NCBI GenBank assembly: GCA_033765345.1
Contig: JANRIC010000063.1
Location: 1 to 22,641 of the forward strand
DNA from: JANRIC01 sp033765345
Lineage (GTDB): Bacteria; Bacteroidota; Bacteroidia; Cytophagales; Microscillaceae
Direction: 5' to 3'
Length of the DNA: 22,641 nucleotides
Shown: in pieces, positions 7,188-15,824 of the stretch
Position numbering within the stretch: position 1 is the stretch's first letter
How the letters are laid out: every line of letters starts with the position of its first letter
Position numbers and translations under genes: made by a program
Notes under the pieces: model-generated
Database searches by the model: none
The model's input: the letters and a program-made list of their open reading frames with translations, nothing else
What the model was told of the DNA's origin: nothing

Positions 7188-7880
7188 ATGACTGTGATTT
7201 TACTCGATGAAATACTATTAGACGGAGGTCGATTTTATGCTGAAACCAACCCTGATTACTGGATTGTAGAACCCTGGAATGCCATTTCTTCACTTACGTT
7301 TTTTGTGCCCGTATTTTACTGGTATCATAAGTTAAAAAATCGGTTTTTTGAGTATCCTTTTCTGACTTATTGTATGCCTTTGATGTTTTTGGGTGGTTTG
7401 GGTAGCACTTTATATCACGCATTTAGGGCATCTTCTTTTTTAGAGACGCTGGATGTACTTCCTATTTTGATTTTGACGGCTTCATTGAGCATTTTTTTAT
7501 GGATTAAGATTTTGCCGCATTGGTGGTACATTTTTTTGCTTATTATTCCGTATTTTTTGCTTCGACAATTGGTTTTTAGTCATATACCTAGTAGCTATAC
7601 CACCAATATGGATTATCTGCTGCGTGGAATTACTATGTTTCTACCGGCATACTTACTTTTGAAAAAAATGAATTATCGGGATGCCTACTTATTGGGGATG
7701 GTTGTTTTCTTTTTTACACTGGCACTTTGTTTTAGATATTTGGATCAGACATTGGCATGCTGGATGTACATGGGTTCACACTGGCTTTGGCATATTTTTA
7801 CCTCGATAGGTAGTTTTTATTTGGCTGAGTTTTTATACCGGGTTGAAGGAGGGCAAAAAGATTTCAAGGTAATTAGGTAA
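7188..7880 (+). CDS. Alkaline ceramidase-like membrane hydrolase (CREST superfamily)
   Basis: A 230-residue protein with about seven membrane segments and the motif set of alkaline ceramidases/PAQR-like CREST hydrolases, which hydrolyse the amide of ceramides using a membrane-embedded zinc. Visible are LGSTLYHA (S73, H77), ETLDVLP (D89) and SHWLWHIFTSIGSF (H198, H202). The spacing of Ser-x3-His and His-x3-His equals that of human ACER3 (S77/H81, H217/H221), as recalled. The N-terminal part AETNPDYWIVEPWNAISSL resembles the ACER calcium site (E19, N21, E28), with W30-N31 matching the conserved WN. Human ACER3 is somewhat longer (about 267 residues). Bacteroidota commonly make sphingolipids, so a ceramide-type substrate is plausible but unproven. 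It stands alone in the plus orientation. Confidence 0.78.
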   Translation: MTVILLDEILLDGGRFYAETNPDYWIVEPWNAISSLTFFVPVFYWYHKLKNRFFEYPFLTYCMPLMFLGGLGSTLYHAFRASSFLETLDVLPILILTASLSIFLWIKILPHWWYIFLLIIPYFLLRQLVFSHIPSSYTTNMDYLLRGITMFLPAYLLLKKMNYRDAYLLGMVVFFFTLALCFRYLDQTLACWMYMGSHWLWHIFTSIGSFYLAEFLYRVEGGQKDFKVIR

Positions 7881-8046
7881 GCTTTTTTATCTTTTTTAAA
7901 ATAAATTCATTATTTTGCCACAACTTACGAAATGCGTTTTTTTTCTGGGAGTAAAAAACAAACGCAATAATATTCGTATATTGAGAAGCGTTTTAATATC
8001 AACAAATCAATTGAATTTATACTAAATACAGGTGTTTGCGAATAAA

Positions 8047-8436
8047 ATGATCAATTTAAAGTTTTTGATAGTGCTTGGATGTTTGTGTTCTTCGGGAAGA
8101 GTCAGTGTAGCTCAGGCTACCATATCTCCCAACCTTGTGGCAAGTAATGATACGACCAAAAGTGTAACAATTCGAGCCAATGAAGCGGTAAAAATTATCC
8201 GTAATGAAGAAGAAATCATTCTTAAGCGAGGAGAACTGCTTGAGGTTAGCCTAGGGGATCATAAAGAATTATCACAGGTAAGAATTCACTCCTCCTTGGG
8301 CAGACTAGTAAAACAATTTTGGAATGTAAGCCAAAAAGTCTTTTTAGACACAGAAATACTCCTGCCGGGGGTTTATCTGATTGTCATTAAAAGAGAAGAA
8401 AGTCGAGAAATTCGGAAATTTATAGTAACCAATTAA
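8047..8436 (+). CDS. Small secreted protein, mostly a T9SS-type sorting domain
   Basis: A 129-residue exported protein. An in-frame GTG exists at 8032, but the ATG at 8047 gives a normal signal peptide (MINLKFLIVLGCLCSSGRVS, cleavage likely after VAQA or near). After a short linker the chain is nearly all a C-terminal sorting domain: VRIHSSLGRLVKQFWN, then LLPGVYLIVIKR and EIRKFIVTN, the same pattern as type-A T9SS signals (xxDxxGRxV ... LxxGxYxxxI ... KxxV). No cargo domain is visible. It ends just before a hairpin shared with the convergent gene. It may be a surface-anchored small protein or a degenerate remnant of a larger cargo. Confidence 0.65.
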   Translation: MINLKFLIVLGCLCSSGRVSVAQATISPNLVASNDTTKSVTIRANEAVKIIRNEEEIILKRGELLEVSLGDHKELSQVRIHSSLGRLVKQFWNVSQKVFLDTEILLPGVYLIVIKREESREIRKFIVTN

Positions 8437-8446
8437 GGAATAGCAA

Positions 8447-8471
8447 AGAGACGTTGGCCTACAACGTCTCT
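8447..8471. terminator. Convergent hairpin, likely bidirectional terminator
   Basis: AGAGACGTTG (8447-8456), loop GCCTA and CAACGTCTCT (8462-8471) form a perfect 10-bp stem in the 44-bp gap between the stops of two converging genes. No long T-run follows immediately on either strand, so termination is inferred from position and stem strength. Confidence 0.6.
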
Positions 8472-8480
8472 GCTCAAATA

Positions 8481-9353
8481 CTACAATCTTTTTTTCAAGA
8501 ATTTGATCGAGTAAGTGTATGCATCTTCTGCAAAAGCTTTGTTATATTTAGGGTTACTAGGATTTGCAAAAGCGTGATCAGCTTTGTACGATTTAATCTC
8601 TACATTTTTACCCACTTCCTTCATAGCAGCCTCAAAATCAGACACAACCTGATTATTAATCCAGGCATCTTCTGTGGCAAATATTCCTAAAACATCTGGT
8701 TTCAGATTTTTTAGTTTTTCCTTATCTTTTTCGGGCATTCCATAATAAATAATACAAGCAACTGCCTGGTCTTTGGCAATCAGTGAGGATTGAAGTGACC
8801 AGCCTCCACCAAAACACCAACCTACGGTAGCAATACGGGCTTGGTCTCCAGCATAAGCAATCGCTCCTTTAATAATGGCTTCGGCTCTTTCTGCTTTGGT
8901 AGCCTGCATATATTTTCCGGCATCTTCGGGCGTGGTAGCCAACTTGCCATCATACAAATCAAGGGCAAGTACGTGAACAGCACCCAAATCTTTGGCAAAC
9001 TTTTCAGCTTCTTTTTTGATGTAATCGTTGAGTCCCCACCATTCGTGAATTACAAACAGATACTTATTGGTTTTCTTTTTTGATTTTACCAGAAAAGCTT
9101 TGGCATCCTGGCCGTCTGTTGCCTTGAAAGTAATGTCTTCTCCCAAAGCAGGCTTAAAATCAATCGATTCCGGGGCTTCGTGTTTGTTTAGAAAAGCGGG
9201 GTCAGAAGCAAAACTTGCAAAACTAGCCGTAGCTTTATTCTCGATAGAGCAGCAGAGTTTGCCCTCAGTCATGTCCCCGTTGGGTTGATTCTGACAACTA
9301 ATGACTAAGAATGTAAAAAAGAATAATGAGATAAATGTGTAAGACTTTTTCAT
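8481..9353 (-). CDS. Dienelactone hydrolase-family lipoprotein
   Basis: An alpha/beta-hydrolase of the dienelactone hydrolase family, 290 residues, exported as a lipoprotein. Residues 1-20 form a type II signal ending FLVISC with Cys20. The family triad is visible: nucleophile Cys180 in GWCFGGGW, Asp229 in FATEDAWIN and His260 in ADHAFANP; Glu104 in IHEWWGLN matches the residue that orients the nucleophile. DLH enzymes hydrolyse cyclic enol lactones, but many bacterial paralogues act on unknown esters, so the substrate is not assignable. A Cys pair (KLCC, C34 and C35) lies in the linker. It converges with the gene at 8047-8436, and a TATATTTG box lies about 46 bp upstream of the start. Confidence 0.87.
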   Translation of the reverse strand: MKKSYTFISLFFFTFLVISCQNQPNGDMTEGKLCCSIENKATASFASFASDPAFLNKHEAPESIDFKPALGEDITFKATDGQDAKAFLVKSKKKTNKYLFVIHEWWGLNDYIKKEAEKFAKDLGAVHVLALDLYDGKLATTPEDAGKYMQATKAERAEAIIKGAIAYAGDQARIATVGWCFGGGWSLQSSLIAKDQAVACIIYYGMPEKDKEKLKNLKPDVLGIFATEDAWINNQVVSDFEAAMKEVGKNVEIKSYKADHAFANPSNPKYNKAFAEDAYTYSIKFLKKRL

Positions 9354-9398
9354 TTTTTAATTGTTTAATACCTGAAAAATATTTTTGAATATGCGGCA

Positions 9399-9406
9399 CA
9401 AATATA
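9399..9406 (-). promoter_or_regulatory. Candidate -7 box of the DLH-like gene
   Basis: On the minus strand this reads TATATTTG, an exact TAnnTTTG Bacteroidota -7 box, 46 bp before the ATG at 9353. No convincing -33 TTTG is found at the usual distance. Confidence 0.4.
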
Positions 9407-9426
9407 TGCTTCCATAACAACTCTTT

Positions 9427-12400
9427 TTAATGTTTAATGATTTGGCTAAATACTTTTTCTTGTCCTAGTTTAAGCATCAGGATATAATGCCCTTCTTGTA
9501 GAAAACTTAAATCTCCCGATAACAGCCCTTCCTGGATAAAATCCTGACGGCTGTATATCAGTTGGCCCAATAAATTATATATCCCTATGTATACTTTTGC
9601 CGAAATGGCGGGTTCTAAAGAAATATGAAATTGTCCGATAAGAGGATTTGGAAATACTTTTATTTGTGCATTTTTCAGAAGATTACCTGGTTTTTTGGGT
9701 GATTCTACGGCAAAATAATCACTTAAGCCTGCTTCTAAAGCCTCTCCGCTCAGTATTTGTGCCTGTAAACGCAGGCTATCTTCTTCAAAACCATACGTCA
9801 AACCCGAAATCCGAGTCCAGCTCTCACCCATCGGAATCTTTCCCTTTAGGACTCCTTCCAGATTTCTGCTACCTTTGATCAGATTCAAGCTGATCTCTGT
9901 ATCCTGGCCTACGATTGCCGGATTTCCTTCGGTATCTTGTATCTGAACAATGACATCAAAGCCAATATCTACTTGGGGGTTTAGTCCTGCATTCACGGAT
10001 GCAATGCATAATTTCAGCTCGGAAACCAATAAATGCTCCTGGGCAAAGGGTAATATCAGATAGGATGAATCGTAGGGGCTTGAGGTATCCTCTTGGCTTC
10101 CAATACCAATCACATCTATTCCGACTTTTTTTGTACCTAGTAACTCAGTATAAGTTTTTTGGGCAAGCGGAGTATCTTTATCTATTTGAATCAGATGGTT
10201 TCCGGTACTACTGGATACCTGCACGATAAATTGCTCCCCTGCAAAGTCTGGTCCTCCCAGCCATTCTTTAGGATTTGGAATGATTACATTTTCCAGTCTG
10301 ACCATGCGTGATTCTGAGTCTTCATTGAGTGAATCCACTTCTGCTGGTATTTGAAGGCTATTCTCGCGGCTATTTAATTGAATCCTAACTGGGTGAATAA
10401 TTTGCAACAATCCTCGGTCAATGGTCGGTTCTCCCTCGATAGTTATTTCATCTCCGGCATTGAGTGAGCTTATCAAAGGCAAAAGTCCTAATACGAAAAT
10501 CTCCTCCTGGGTAAAATACAGTCCGATTCCATCTTTGGGTTCCGAACCTTCAATCAAAGTAAAGCGAAAGTTGGGCGGATCAAAATTAATTCCGTGGATA
10601 ATTCCCTTTACTTTTACATCTCCGGCTGATCGCACTTGGTTTTCGGTCAGATTTCTTAAAGAATCAATGGGGCTCAGGGCTAAGACATTTCCAATTTCAA
10701 TTCCCCGGACAGGAATTTTTGCAAGCTTAAGGGTGTCTATGAGGTGTAAAATTTGTCCGTTTTTAGCTCCATTACTGCCGGAATTGGGTATAAATCGCAC
10801 AAAAATGCGAGTAGTATCCAAATTGGATTTGAAGATATGAAGTCCTTCTAACAGTCTGAGTGTATCTGAATAGCCTTCATTTTCGGTGAGAGAAACCTCA
10901 AAATTTGTAGGGGCAAGGATAAAAAGGGTGTCTTCTGTCAACCAACTTCCCCAGATTTGATAAGCTTGGTCTCCTGAAACAAGGCCTTTAGCTACTCTTC
11001 CGAAATTCAAAGGGAAATTTCCTCTTGTTTCAATTTGAGGTATGGGAGGTGCTATATTTTCTACTCCGGGAGTAGGCAAATAAGCCAAGAATATGTTTTC
11101 GGTCAATGTATTCAGGCTGTCGTTTTGTAATCTTTGCAGGGAATGTTTTTCTGCATTGTGGTATTGGTCTTCATTGCCCACAGTCTGTCCAGGGGGCAAT
11201 ATGGATTGAAAAATACCCGAATGATTATTTTTTTCAGTTTGATAGACAAGGACATCCTGGATTTGAGGCAAAGCAGGGAGCAAGGAATTCATAGGGTATT
11301 CTGTTGCATTGCCTTTGACTAACACAATAGCACCCAGTCCGTTTTGAATCAAATTGTTGGGTGGTGTGACCACATAGTCTAGCGTTCCCAGTCCATAAAA
11401 TTGATCGACTGAAGGAGAACCCATCACAAAATAGCCGTTTTCGTTGGTTTTTTGGTTGTCCAGGTCGAAGCTTTGATACGAGCGTCCGTTTCTATCATAA
11501 AAAACGAGCGACAGTCCGTCAAGGGAAATATTGCCTAAACCTCCGTCAAAGAGTTCTATAAATTCCAGGGCATCTGACTCTCCGGGGGTATCCGAGTCTA
11601 TTTCGTTTATTTTCACAGAAGATGTAAATATACTTTGGATGGCTGCAAAAGCATTTATGAATCCAAATCCGCTAAGCGGATCAAAGCCGGGGGTATTCAT
11701 ATCCAGGGAAGTGATTTTAAGAATCTCGTAAAGCTTTTCGGGTCGGATAGATTGCTTGCCTCCTGCGGCCTCGAGCATCAGTGCTGCAACGGCTGCTACG
11801 TGGGCTACGGCTGCGGAAGTGCCGAAAAAGTTGGGGAAATTATCGCCATCGCTGGCATCTAATATGCCATAAAAAGTAGTATTTACCCCGTCAGGAGCTG
11901 TAATTTCAGGTTTTTGGCGTTCCAGATACAAATCATTCCCATGTCGATCAAATAAAACTGGGTTTCCTCCCAAAGCAGAAAAAGGCTCTGATACAGGTGG
12001 GTTGATGCCAAAAGCGGGTGTATTAAACCAAGCCGCAGCCCCTACGGCCATAGCTCCAGATGCGTTAGCCTGACCAAATAAAGTAGGGCTATTCCCCAAG
12101 TATTCAAAGTCAAGCCCTGTAAAATCCATATATTTAATCAATGAAGGGCTGGGTCCGCTTAATCTTCCGATAAGCAAATCTAAGGTCATTTCCTGATTGC
12201 TTGTATTTTCATACCGGATGATTTCAAGGGGATCGGCGCCCAGGTTATTTTCATTTCCACGAGCTACTACATTGCCTTGCTGATTGATTAGGTAGATATC
12301 AAGGTCACTTTCAGCCCCTTTTGAGCCCGTCACGGAGAAAAAAGGCTCATTCCATTGAAAAGATATTTGCAGGGTAATTTTAGGGGGAATTGTGATTCTT

Positions 12401-13371
12401 TGGTGGGTATCACCGGGTGCAAATTCGTGATAATCCAGATAATTTTTGCCCACAAGAGCATTCAAAGTACTGGAAGGGATACCTTGATAGCTATTTTGAT
12501 AGGATTGGTTTCCGATATTGCCAGCGGATGAAAAATAAGCCACTCCCATCTTTACTACACTGTCTACTGCTTGAGCGATGATACCGTCCTGAAAAAACGG
12601 CTGATCAATGTACCCTATGTCATCCACGATGATGTCGCAGCCAGCTTGTGCCAAAGCGATGATTCCCAGGGCAAAATCCACATCACTGCTTACAGCCGTG
12701 CGAAACAATAAATCAGCCTCTGGGGCAATCTCGTGAATAATTTCCAGCATGGCTCGTCCTTCATCAGAGCCTCCAAACGGCAAATCCGACAGTACTTCTA
12801 CCCCAATTGTGGGGAGGTCTCCACTTGCGATACCCGCCAGGGCTCCTCCCAGATTGTTATAACTATCTGATAGAACTCCAATTTTGATTCCTTTGCCGCT
12901 TACCTGAAAAATGGTGCGTGCACTGTCAGAGCCCTGTGCCCGGTCGCCTTGCCCGGCTACTGTTCCTTTGCCCTTCCAAAGTATGGGGGCAAAACTAGGT
13001 TTTGCTACCCGGAGAGCAGGTATTTTACTGAGTTGATTGATTTGTTGTATAGGAAACCAACCTGAAATCTTTTTTTGAAAAATCTGCCCGTTCTCGAGCC
13101 CCAGTTGTAAAAGAGCTTGATATAATTCTATGCCTTCCTGGGTAGTCACTGCCTGGATAGCCACTAAATTATCCTGGATTTGAATGCCTTTTTGGGCAAA
13201 CTCAGCCAAGGTCTTCGAGTCAGAAGTATTTTTGTTTTGAAGTAGAATGAGTTGGGAGTGAATGTTTGGTTTCTCCCTAGTTTGAGCTTTTGCAGAAATA
13301 AGCCCCAGGAAAAACCCGTACATCCCGACTATGATAAAAATGCTGTGTAAATACCAGTTTATGGATAACAT
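9427..13371 (-). CDS. T9SS-secreted subtilase-like protein with lamin-tail domain
   Basis: A 1314-residue exported S8-like serine peptidase. Order: signal peptide (cleavage near AKA/Q30), propeptide-like region to about 150, catalytic domain about 155-580, lamin-tail-like domain from about 585 (VKINEIDSD ... EFIELFDG), a middle region of beta domains, a segment around 890-1010 resembling OB-fold/DUF5689-type domains, and a C-terminal sorting domain in the last 85 residues (VFPNPLIGQF ... IYNLLGQLIYS ... QEGHYILMLKLG). The catalytic domain has Asp169 (GVLSDSYN), oxyanion Asn285 (SSAGN) and Ser519 (FFGTSAAVAHVAA). The usual HGT motif is DEGRAM (E204), so Glu occupies the His position, as in a known DEGRAM-type subset. 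Activity is therefore uncertain. It should be cell-surface or released; substrate unknown. Confidence 0.85.
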   Translation of the reverse strand: MLSINWYLHSIFIIVGMYGFFLGLISAKAQTREKPNIHSQLILLQNKNTSDSKTLAEFAQKGIQIQDNLVAIQAVTTQEGIELYQALLQLGLENGQIFQKKISGWFPIQQINQLSKIPALRVAKPSFAPILWKGKGTVAGQGDRAQGSDSARTIFQVSGKGIKIGVLSDSYNNLGGALAGIASGDLPTIGVEVLSDLPFGGSDEGRAMLEIIHEIAPEADLLFRTAVSSDVDFALGIIALAQAGCDIIVDDIGYIDQPFFQDGIIAQAVDSVVKMGVAYFSSAGNIGNQSYQNSYQGIPSSTLNALVGKNYLDYHEFAPGDTHQRITIPPKITLQISFQWNEPFFSVTGSKGAESDLDIYLINQQGNVVARGNENNLGADPLEIIRYENTSNQEMTLDLLIGRLSGPSPSLIKYMDFTGLDFEYLGNSPTLFGQANASGAMAVGAAAWFNTPAFGINPPVSEPFSALGGNPVLFDRHGNDLYLERQKPEITAPDGVNTTFYGILDASDGDNFPNFFGTSAAVAHVAAVAALMLEAAGGKQSIRPEKLYEILKITSLDMNTPGFDPLSGFGFINAFAAIQSIFTSSVKINEIDSDTPGESDALEFIELFDGGLGNISLDGLSLVFYDRNGRSYQSFDLDNQKTNENGYFVMGSPSVDQFYGLGTLDYVVTPPNNLIQNGLGAIVLVKGNATEYPMNSLLPALPQIQDVLVYQTEKNNHSGIFQSILPPGQTVGNEDQYHNAEKHSLQRLQNDSLNTLTENIFLAYLPTPGVENIAPPIPQIETRGNFPLNFGRVAKGLVSGDQAYQIWGSWLTEDTLFILAPTNFEVSLTENEGYSDTLRLLEGLHIFKSNLDTTRIFVRFIPNSGSNGAKNGQILHLIDTLKLAKIPVRGIEIGNVLALSPIDSLRNLTENQVRSAGDVKVKGIIHGINFDPPNFRFTLIEGSEPKDGIGLYFTQEEIFVLGLLPLISSLNAGDEITIEGEPTIDRGLLQIIHPVRIQLNSRENSLQIPAEVDSLNEDSESRMVRLENVIIPNPKEWLGGPDFAGEQFIVQVSSSTGNHLIQIDKDTPLAQKTYTELLGTKKVGIDVIGIGSQEDTSSPYDSSYLILPFAQEHLLVSELKLCIASVNAGLNPQVDIGFDVIVQIQDTEGNPAIVGQDTEISLNLIKGSRNLEGVLKGKIPMGESWTRISGLTYGFEEDSLRLQAQILSGEALEAGLSDYFAVESPKKPGNLLKNAQIKVFPNPLIGQFHISLEPAISAKVYIGIYNLLGQLIYSRQDFIQEGLLSGDLSFLQEGHYILMLKLGQEKVFSQIIKH

Positions 13372-13407
13372 ATCAACACATGAGATTTATTCAAAAAAAT
13401 ATTTAGA

Positions 13408-13470
13408 GAATTAAGAGAATTAAAGCAATTAAGAGAATTAAAGCAATTAAGAGAATTAAGGGAATTAAGA
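13408..13470. repeat. 9-bp tandem repeat, seven copies
   Basis: Seven units of GAATTAAGA or close variants (GAATTAAAG, CAATTAAGA, GAATTAAGG) run head to tail with no gaps, with an 18-bp higher-order alternation in the middle. The array lies in the 143-bp gap between gcdH and the subtilase gene, upstream of the latter's start. No protein is encoded here. Confidence 0.88.
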
Positions 13471-13514
13471 GAGAGGCATAATTATCTAGTTATTCCTCTT
13501 TCAAAGATTTGTGC

Positions 13515-14741
13515 TTATTTAAATGCCTGAATACCCGTAATATGATGCCCTAAGATGAGCAAATGAATGTCGTGGGTACCTTCGTAGGTGATGACTGACT
13601 CGAGGTTCATCATGTGCCGCATCAAAGAGTATTCTCCGGTAATGCCCATTCCTCCAAGAACTTGGCGGGCTTCACGGGCGATGTGGAGAGCCATTTCTAC
13701 ATTATTTCGTTTGGCAAGCGAGATTTGGGCAGTGGTAGCTCTTTCTTCATTCATCAGATTGCCGAGTCGCCAGCAGATCAATTGTGCTTTGGTGATTTCG
13801 GTAAGCATTTCAGCCAATTTCTTTTGTACCAATTGGAAAGCAGCGATAGGCCGGTCAAACTGAATACGCTCCAAAGCATATCTGCGGGCGGTATCGTAGC
13901 AATCCATGGCTGCTCCAGTAGCACCCCAGGCAATACCATAGCGGGCTTTATCAAGGCATTTTAATGGGCCTTTCAGACCTGAAATATTGGGTAAAAGATT
14001 TTCTTTGGGAACTTTGACATCTTGAAAGACCAATTCGCCGGTAATACTGGCTCTAAGTGACCATTTATGGTGAATTTCGGGGGCTGAAAATCCCTCCATG
14101 CCTCTTTCTACGATCAATCCGTGTATACGTCCTTCTTCATTTTTGGCCCAGACTACCGCTATATCGGCATAAGGCGAATTGGAAATCCACATTTTTGAGC
14201 CGTTGAGTAAATAATAATCTCCTTTATCTTCAAAATGGGTTTCCATACCCCCAGGATTAGAGCCGTGGTTGGGTTCGGTAAGTCCGAAGCAGCCCAGATA
14301 TTCGCCAGATGATAGTTTGGGAAGATATTTTAATCTTTGGGCTTCAGAACCATATGCATAGATAGGGTACATCACCAAAGAGCCTTGTACCGAAGCCGTA
14401 GAACGCATGCCAGAATCACCTCGTTCAATTTCCTGCATCATGAGCCCATAGGAGATATAATCCAGGCCTCCGTTGGGGTTGTACTCTTGGGGGATGGTAG
14501 GTCCAAAAACACCCAATTCACCGAATTTTTGGACGATATGGCGGGGAAATTCTGCTTTTTGGGCGCAGTCTTCAATAATGGGAGAAATTTCTTTTTTGAC
14601 AAATTCCCGCACACTAGCACGAATGAGCTTGTGTTCGTCTGTGAGTAAATCATCCAATTCATAAAAATCTGGTGATTCAAAATCATCACTTTTACCGGAT
14701 TTAGCAAACTCGGCAAGGGGCATTGTTTTTAGTTCTTCCAT
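13515..14741 (-). CDS. gcdH: Glutaryl-CoA dehydrogenase
   Basis: FAD-dependent acyl-CoA dehydrogenase that oxidises and decarboxylates glutaryl-CoA to crotonyl-CoA in lysine and tryptophan breakdown; cytoplasmic. Similarity to human GCDH (from memory) runs the full length. GMRSTASVQGSLVMYPIYAY (R113 matching the glutarate-binding Arg), GCFGLTEPNHGSNP, MWISNSPYADIAVVWAK, KCLDKARYGIAWGATGA and the catalytic YEGTHDIHLLILG (E387) are specific to this subfamily rather than short-chain dehydrogenases. Length 408 is normal for a bacterial enzyme. It has its own promoter (TATTTTTG, 61 bp upstream) and is not followed closely by another gene. Tryptophan dioxygenase lies about 3.2 kb away, but the other pathway genes are absent. 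Confidence 0.93.
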   Translation of the reverse strand: MEELKTMPLAEFAKSGKSDDFESPDFYELDDLLTDEHKLIRASVREFVKKEISPIIEDCAQKAEFPRHIVQKFGELGVFGPTIPQEYNPNGGLDYISYGLMMQEIERGDSGMRSTASVQGSLVMYPIYAYGSEAQRLKYLPKLSSGEYLGCFGLTEPNHGSNPGGMETHFEDKGDYYLLNGSKMWISNSPYADIAVVWAKNEEGRIHGLIVERGMEGFSAPEIHHKWSLRASITGELVFQDVKVPKENLLPNISGLKGPLKCLDKARYGIAWGATGAAMDCYDTARRYALERIQFDRPIAAFQLVQKKLAEMLTEITKAQLICWRLGNLMNEERATTAQISLAKRNNVEMALHIAREARQVLGGMGITGEYSLMRHMMNLESVITYEGTHDIHLLILGHHITGIQAFK

Positions 14742-14801
14742 AAAAAAGGTGGATTTAGATACTTGGTCTTTATTTTTAAAAGAAATATAAGCTATCTCTT
14801 A

Positions 14802-14835
14802 CAAAAATACAAAAAATCGAGATTGAATCGCAAAA
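14802..14835 (-). promoter_or_regulatory. Bacteroidota-type promoter of gcdH
   Basis: On the minus strand TTTTG (plus CAAAA at 14831-14835), a 21-bp spacer and TATTTTTG (plus CAAAAATA at 14802-14809), an exact TAnnTTTG -7 box at the expected distance. The ATG lies about 60 bp downstream, leaving a leader of about 54 nt. Confidence 0.72.
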
Positions 14836-14864
14836 TATTCCAGGAATAATTCTATTTTAAAGAA

Positions 14865-15809
14865 TCAAATCACATTTTTAGCTCTTTTATTAAAATAAGA
14901 CCAGATAAACCAAGAAGCAATCAGAGAAGGTATCAATATGAGTAAAAGTATCGTGGAATAGTAACTTTTTTGTTTTTCTTCCTGAGATTTTTTTTTGGAT
15001 TTCAAAGAATTAAGGAGTTTGTCAAATTCTCTTAATTCTTGATTTTTTTCCTGGATTCTTTCAACATCTATCAGAGAATAATAGCGTTTTCCCTGTTCGG
15101 CGTATTTGAGGGATTGGTCCAGGTTTTTGAGAGAGGCTTGTTCCTGAGATATTTTGAGGCTTAATTGACTGGCTTTGTCAAAAGCTCCAATACTTTTATA
15201 AAAACTCAACAATGAGTCGCAACTGGCAAAATAGCGGGGCATATCTTCTACAAAAGCATAAGCATCGGCGATTTTCTGCCAAATTTCTGCTTGTACTTCC
15301 GATTTATGATGATGGGATTTGAGGATGGTTATTGATTGTTGGAAATACGCAAGTGCTTCTTCGTGCATGTGAAATCTATTTTGAAAAAAATCACCGATAT
15401 ATTGATATGTTCGTGCTATTTCAAGGCGATCTCCAATTTTTTCACGCACTTTGAGTTCCATGAGCAAATATTCCAGGGCTTCATCATTTCGGTAAGGTGC
15501 TTGACTCTCCAGGTCGGCAATACTTCTGAGTACATCCGCCTCTCCTTCTGCAAAATTTATCTCACGAGATAGTCTTAGGGCATCTCCAAAATAACTCAAA
15601 GCAGCTAACCATCCTCCCCTTTGGCTGGAAGCTTCTATTCCCAGCCGATGCAGGCGCTCGACTTCGGTCTTAGAAGTGTCTGCTTGCTGGGCAAGACAGG
15701 GAGTGCTTATCAGACAGAAAAAAATCACTGTTAAAAAATGAGTTGGACTGATTATTTTCACGTTACAAAAGGAGCTAAATAAATCTATGAGCTTCGGACG
15801 AAGAAGCAT
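14865..15809 (-). CDS. TPR protein with C-terminal membrane anchor
   Basis: A 314-residue protein. An N-terminal signal-like hydrophobic stretch (HFLTVIFFCLISTPCLAQ, residues 24-41) is followed by TPR-like helices from about 45 to 230 (GGWLAALSYFGDALRLSREI, ALEYLLMELKVREK, EALAYFQQSITILKSH), a Lys/Glu-rich coiled-coil-like segment (about 240-285) and one membrane helix near residues 288-306 (ILLLILIPSLIASWFIWSYF). It resembles a sensor-kinase-like TPR chassis without a kinase. The ATG at 15809 leaves a long n-region; an in-frame GTG (15759-15761, residue 17) would give a more usual signal peptide. The gap to the preceding mscS-type gene is 15 bp, so they are co-transcribed. The topology suggests extracytoplasmic TPRs. 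Function unknown. Confidence 0.7.
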   Translation of the reverse strand: MLLRPKLIDLFSSFCNVKIISPTHFLTVIFFCLISTPCLAQQADTSKTEVERLHRLGIEASSQRGGWLAALSYFGDALRLSREINFAEGEADVLRSIADLESQAPYRNDEALEYLLMELKVREKIGDRLEIARTYQYIGDFFQNRFHMHEEALAYFQQSITILKSHHHKSEVQAEIWQKIADAYAFVEDMPRYFASCDSLLSFYKSIGAFDKASQLSLKISQEQASLKNLDQSLKYAEQGKRYYSLIDVERIQEKNQELREFDKLLNSLKSKKKSQEEKQKSYYSTILLLILIPSLIASWFIWSYFNKRAKNVI

Positions 15810-15824
15810 TGAACAAGCAGCGTT

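Noticed and set aside
7934..7965. GCGTTT/AAACGC imperfect hairpin after the ceramidase-like gene
   Set aside because: The stem rests on A/T homopolymers and is interrupted; termination is possible but cannot be supported.
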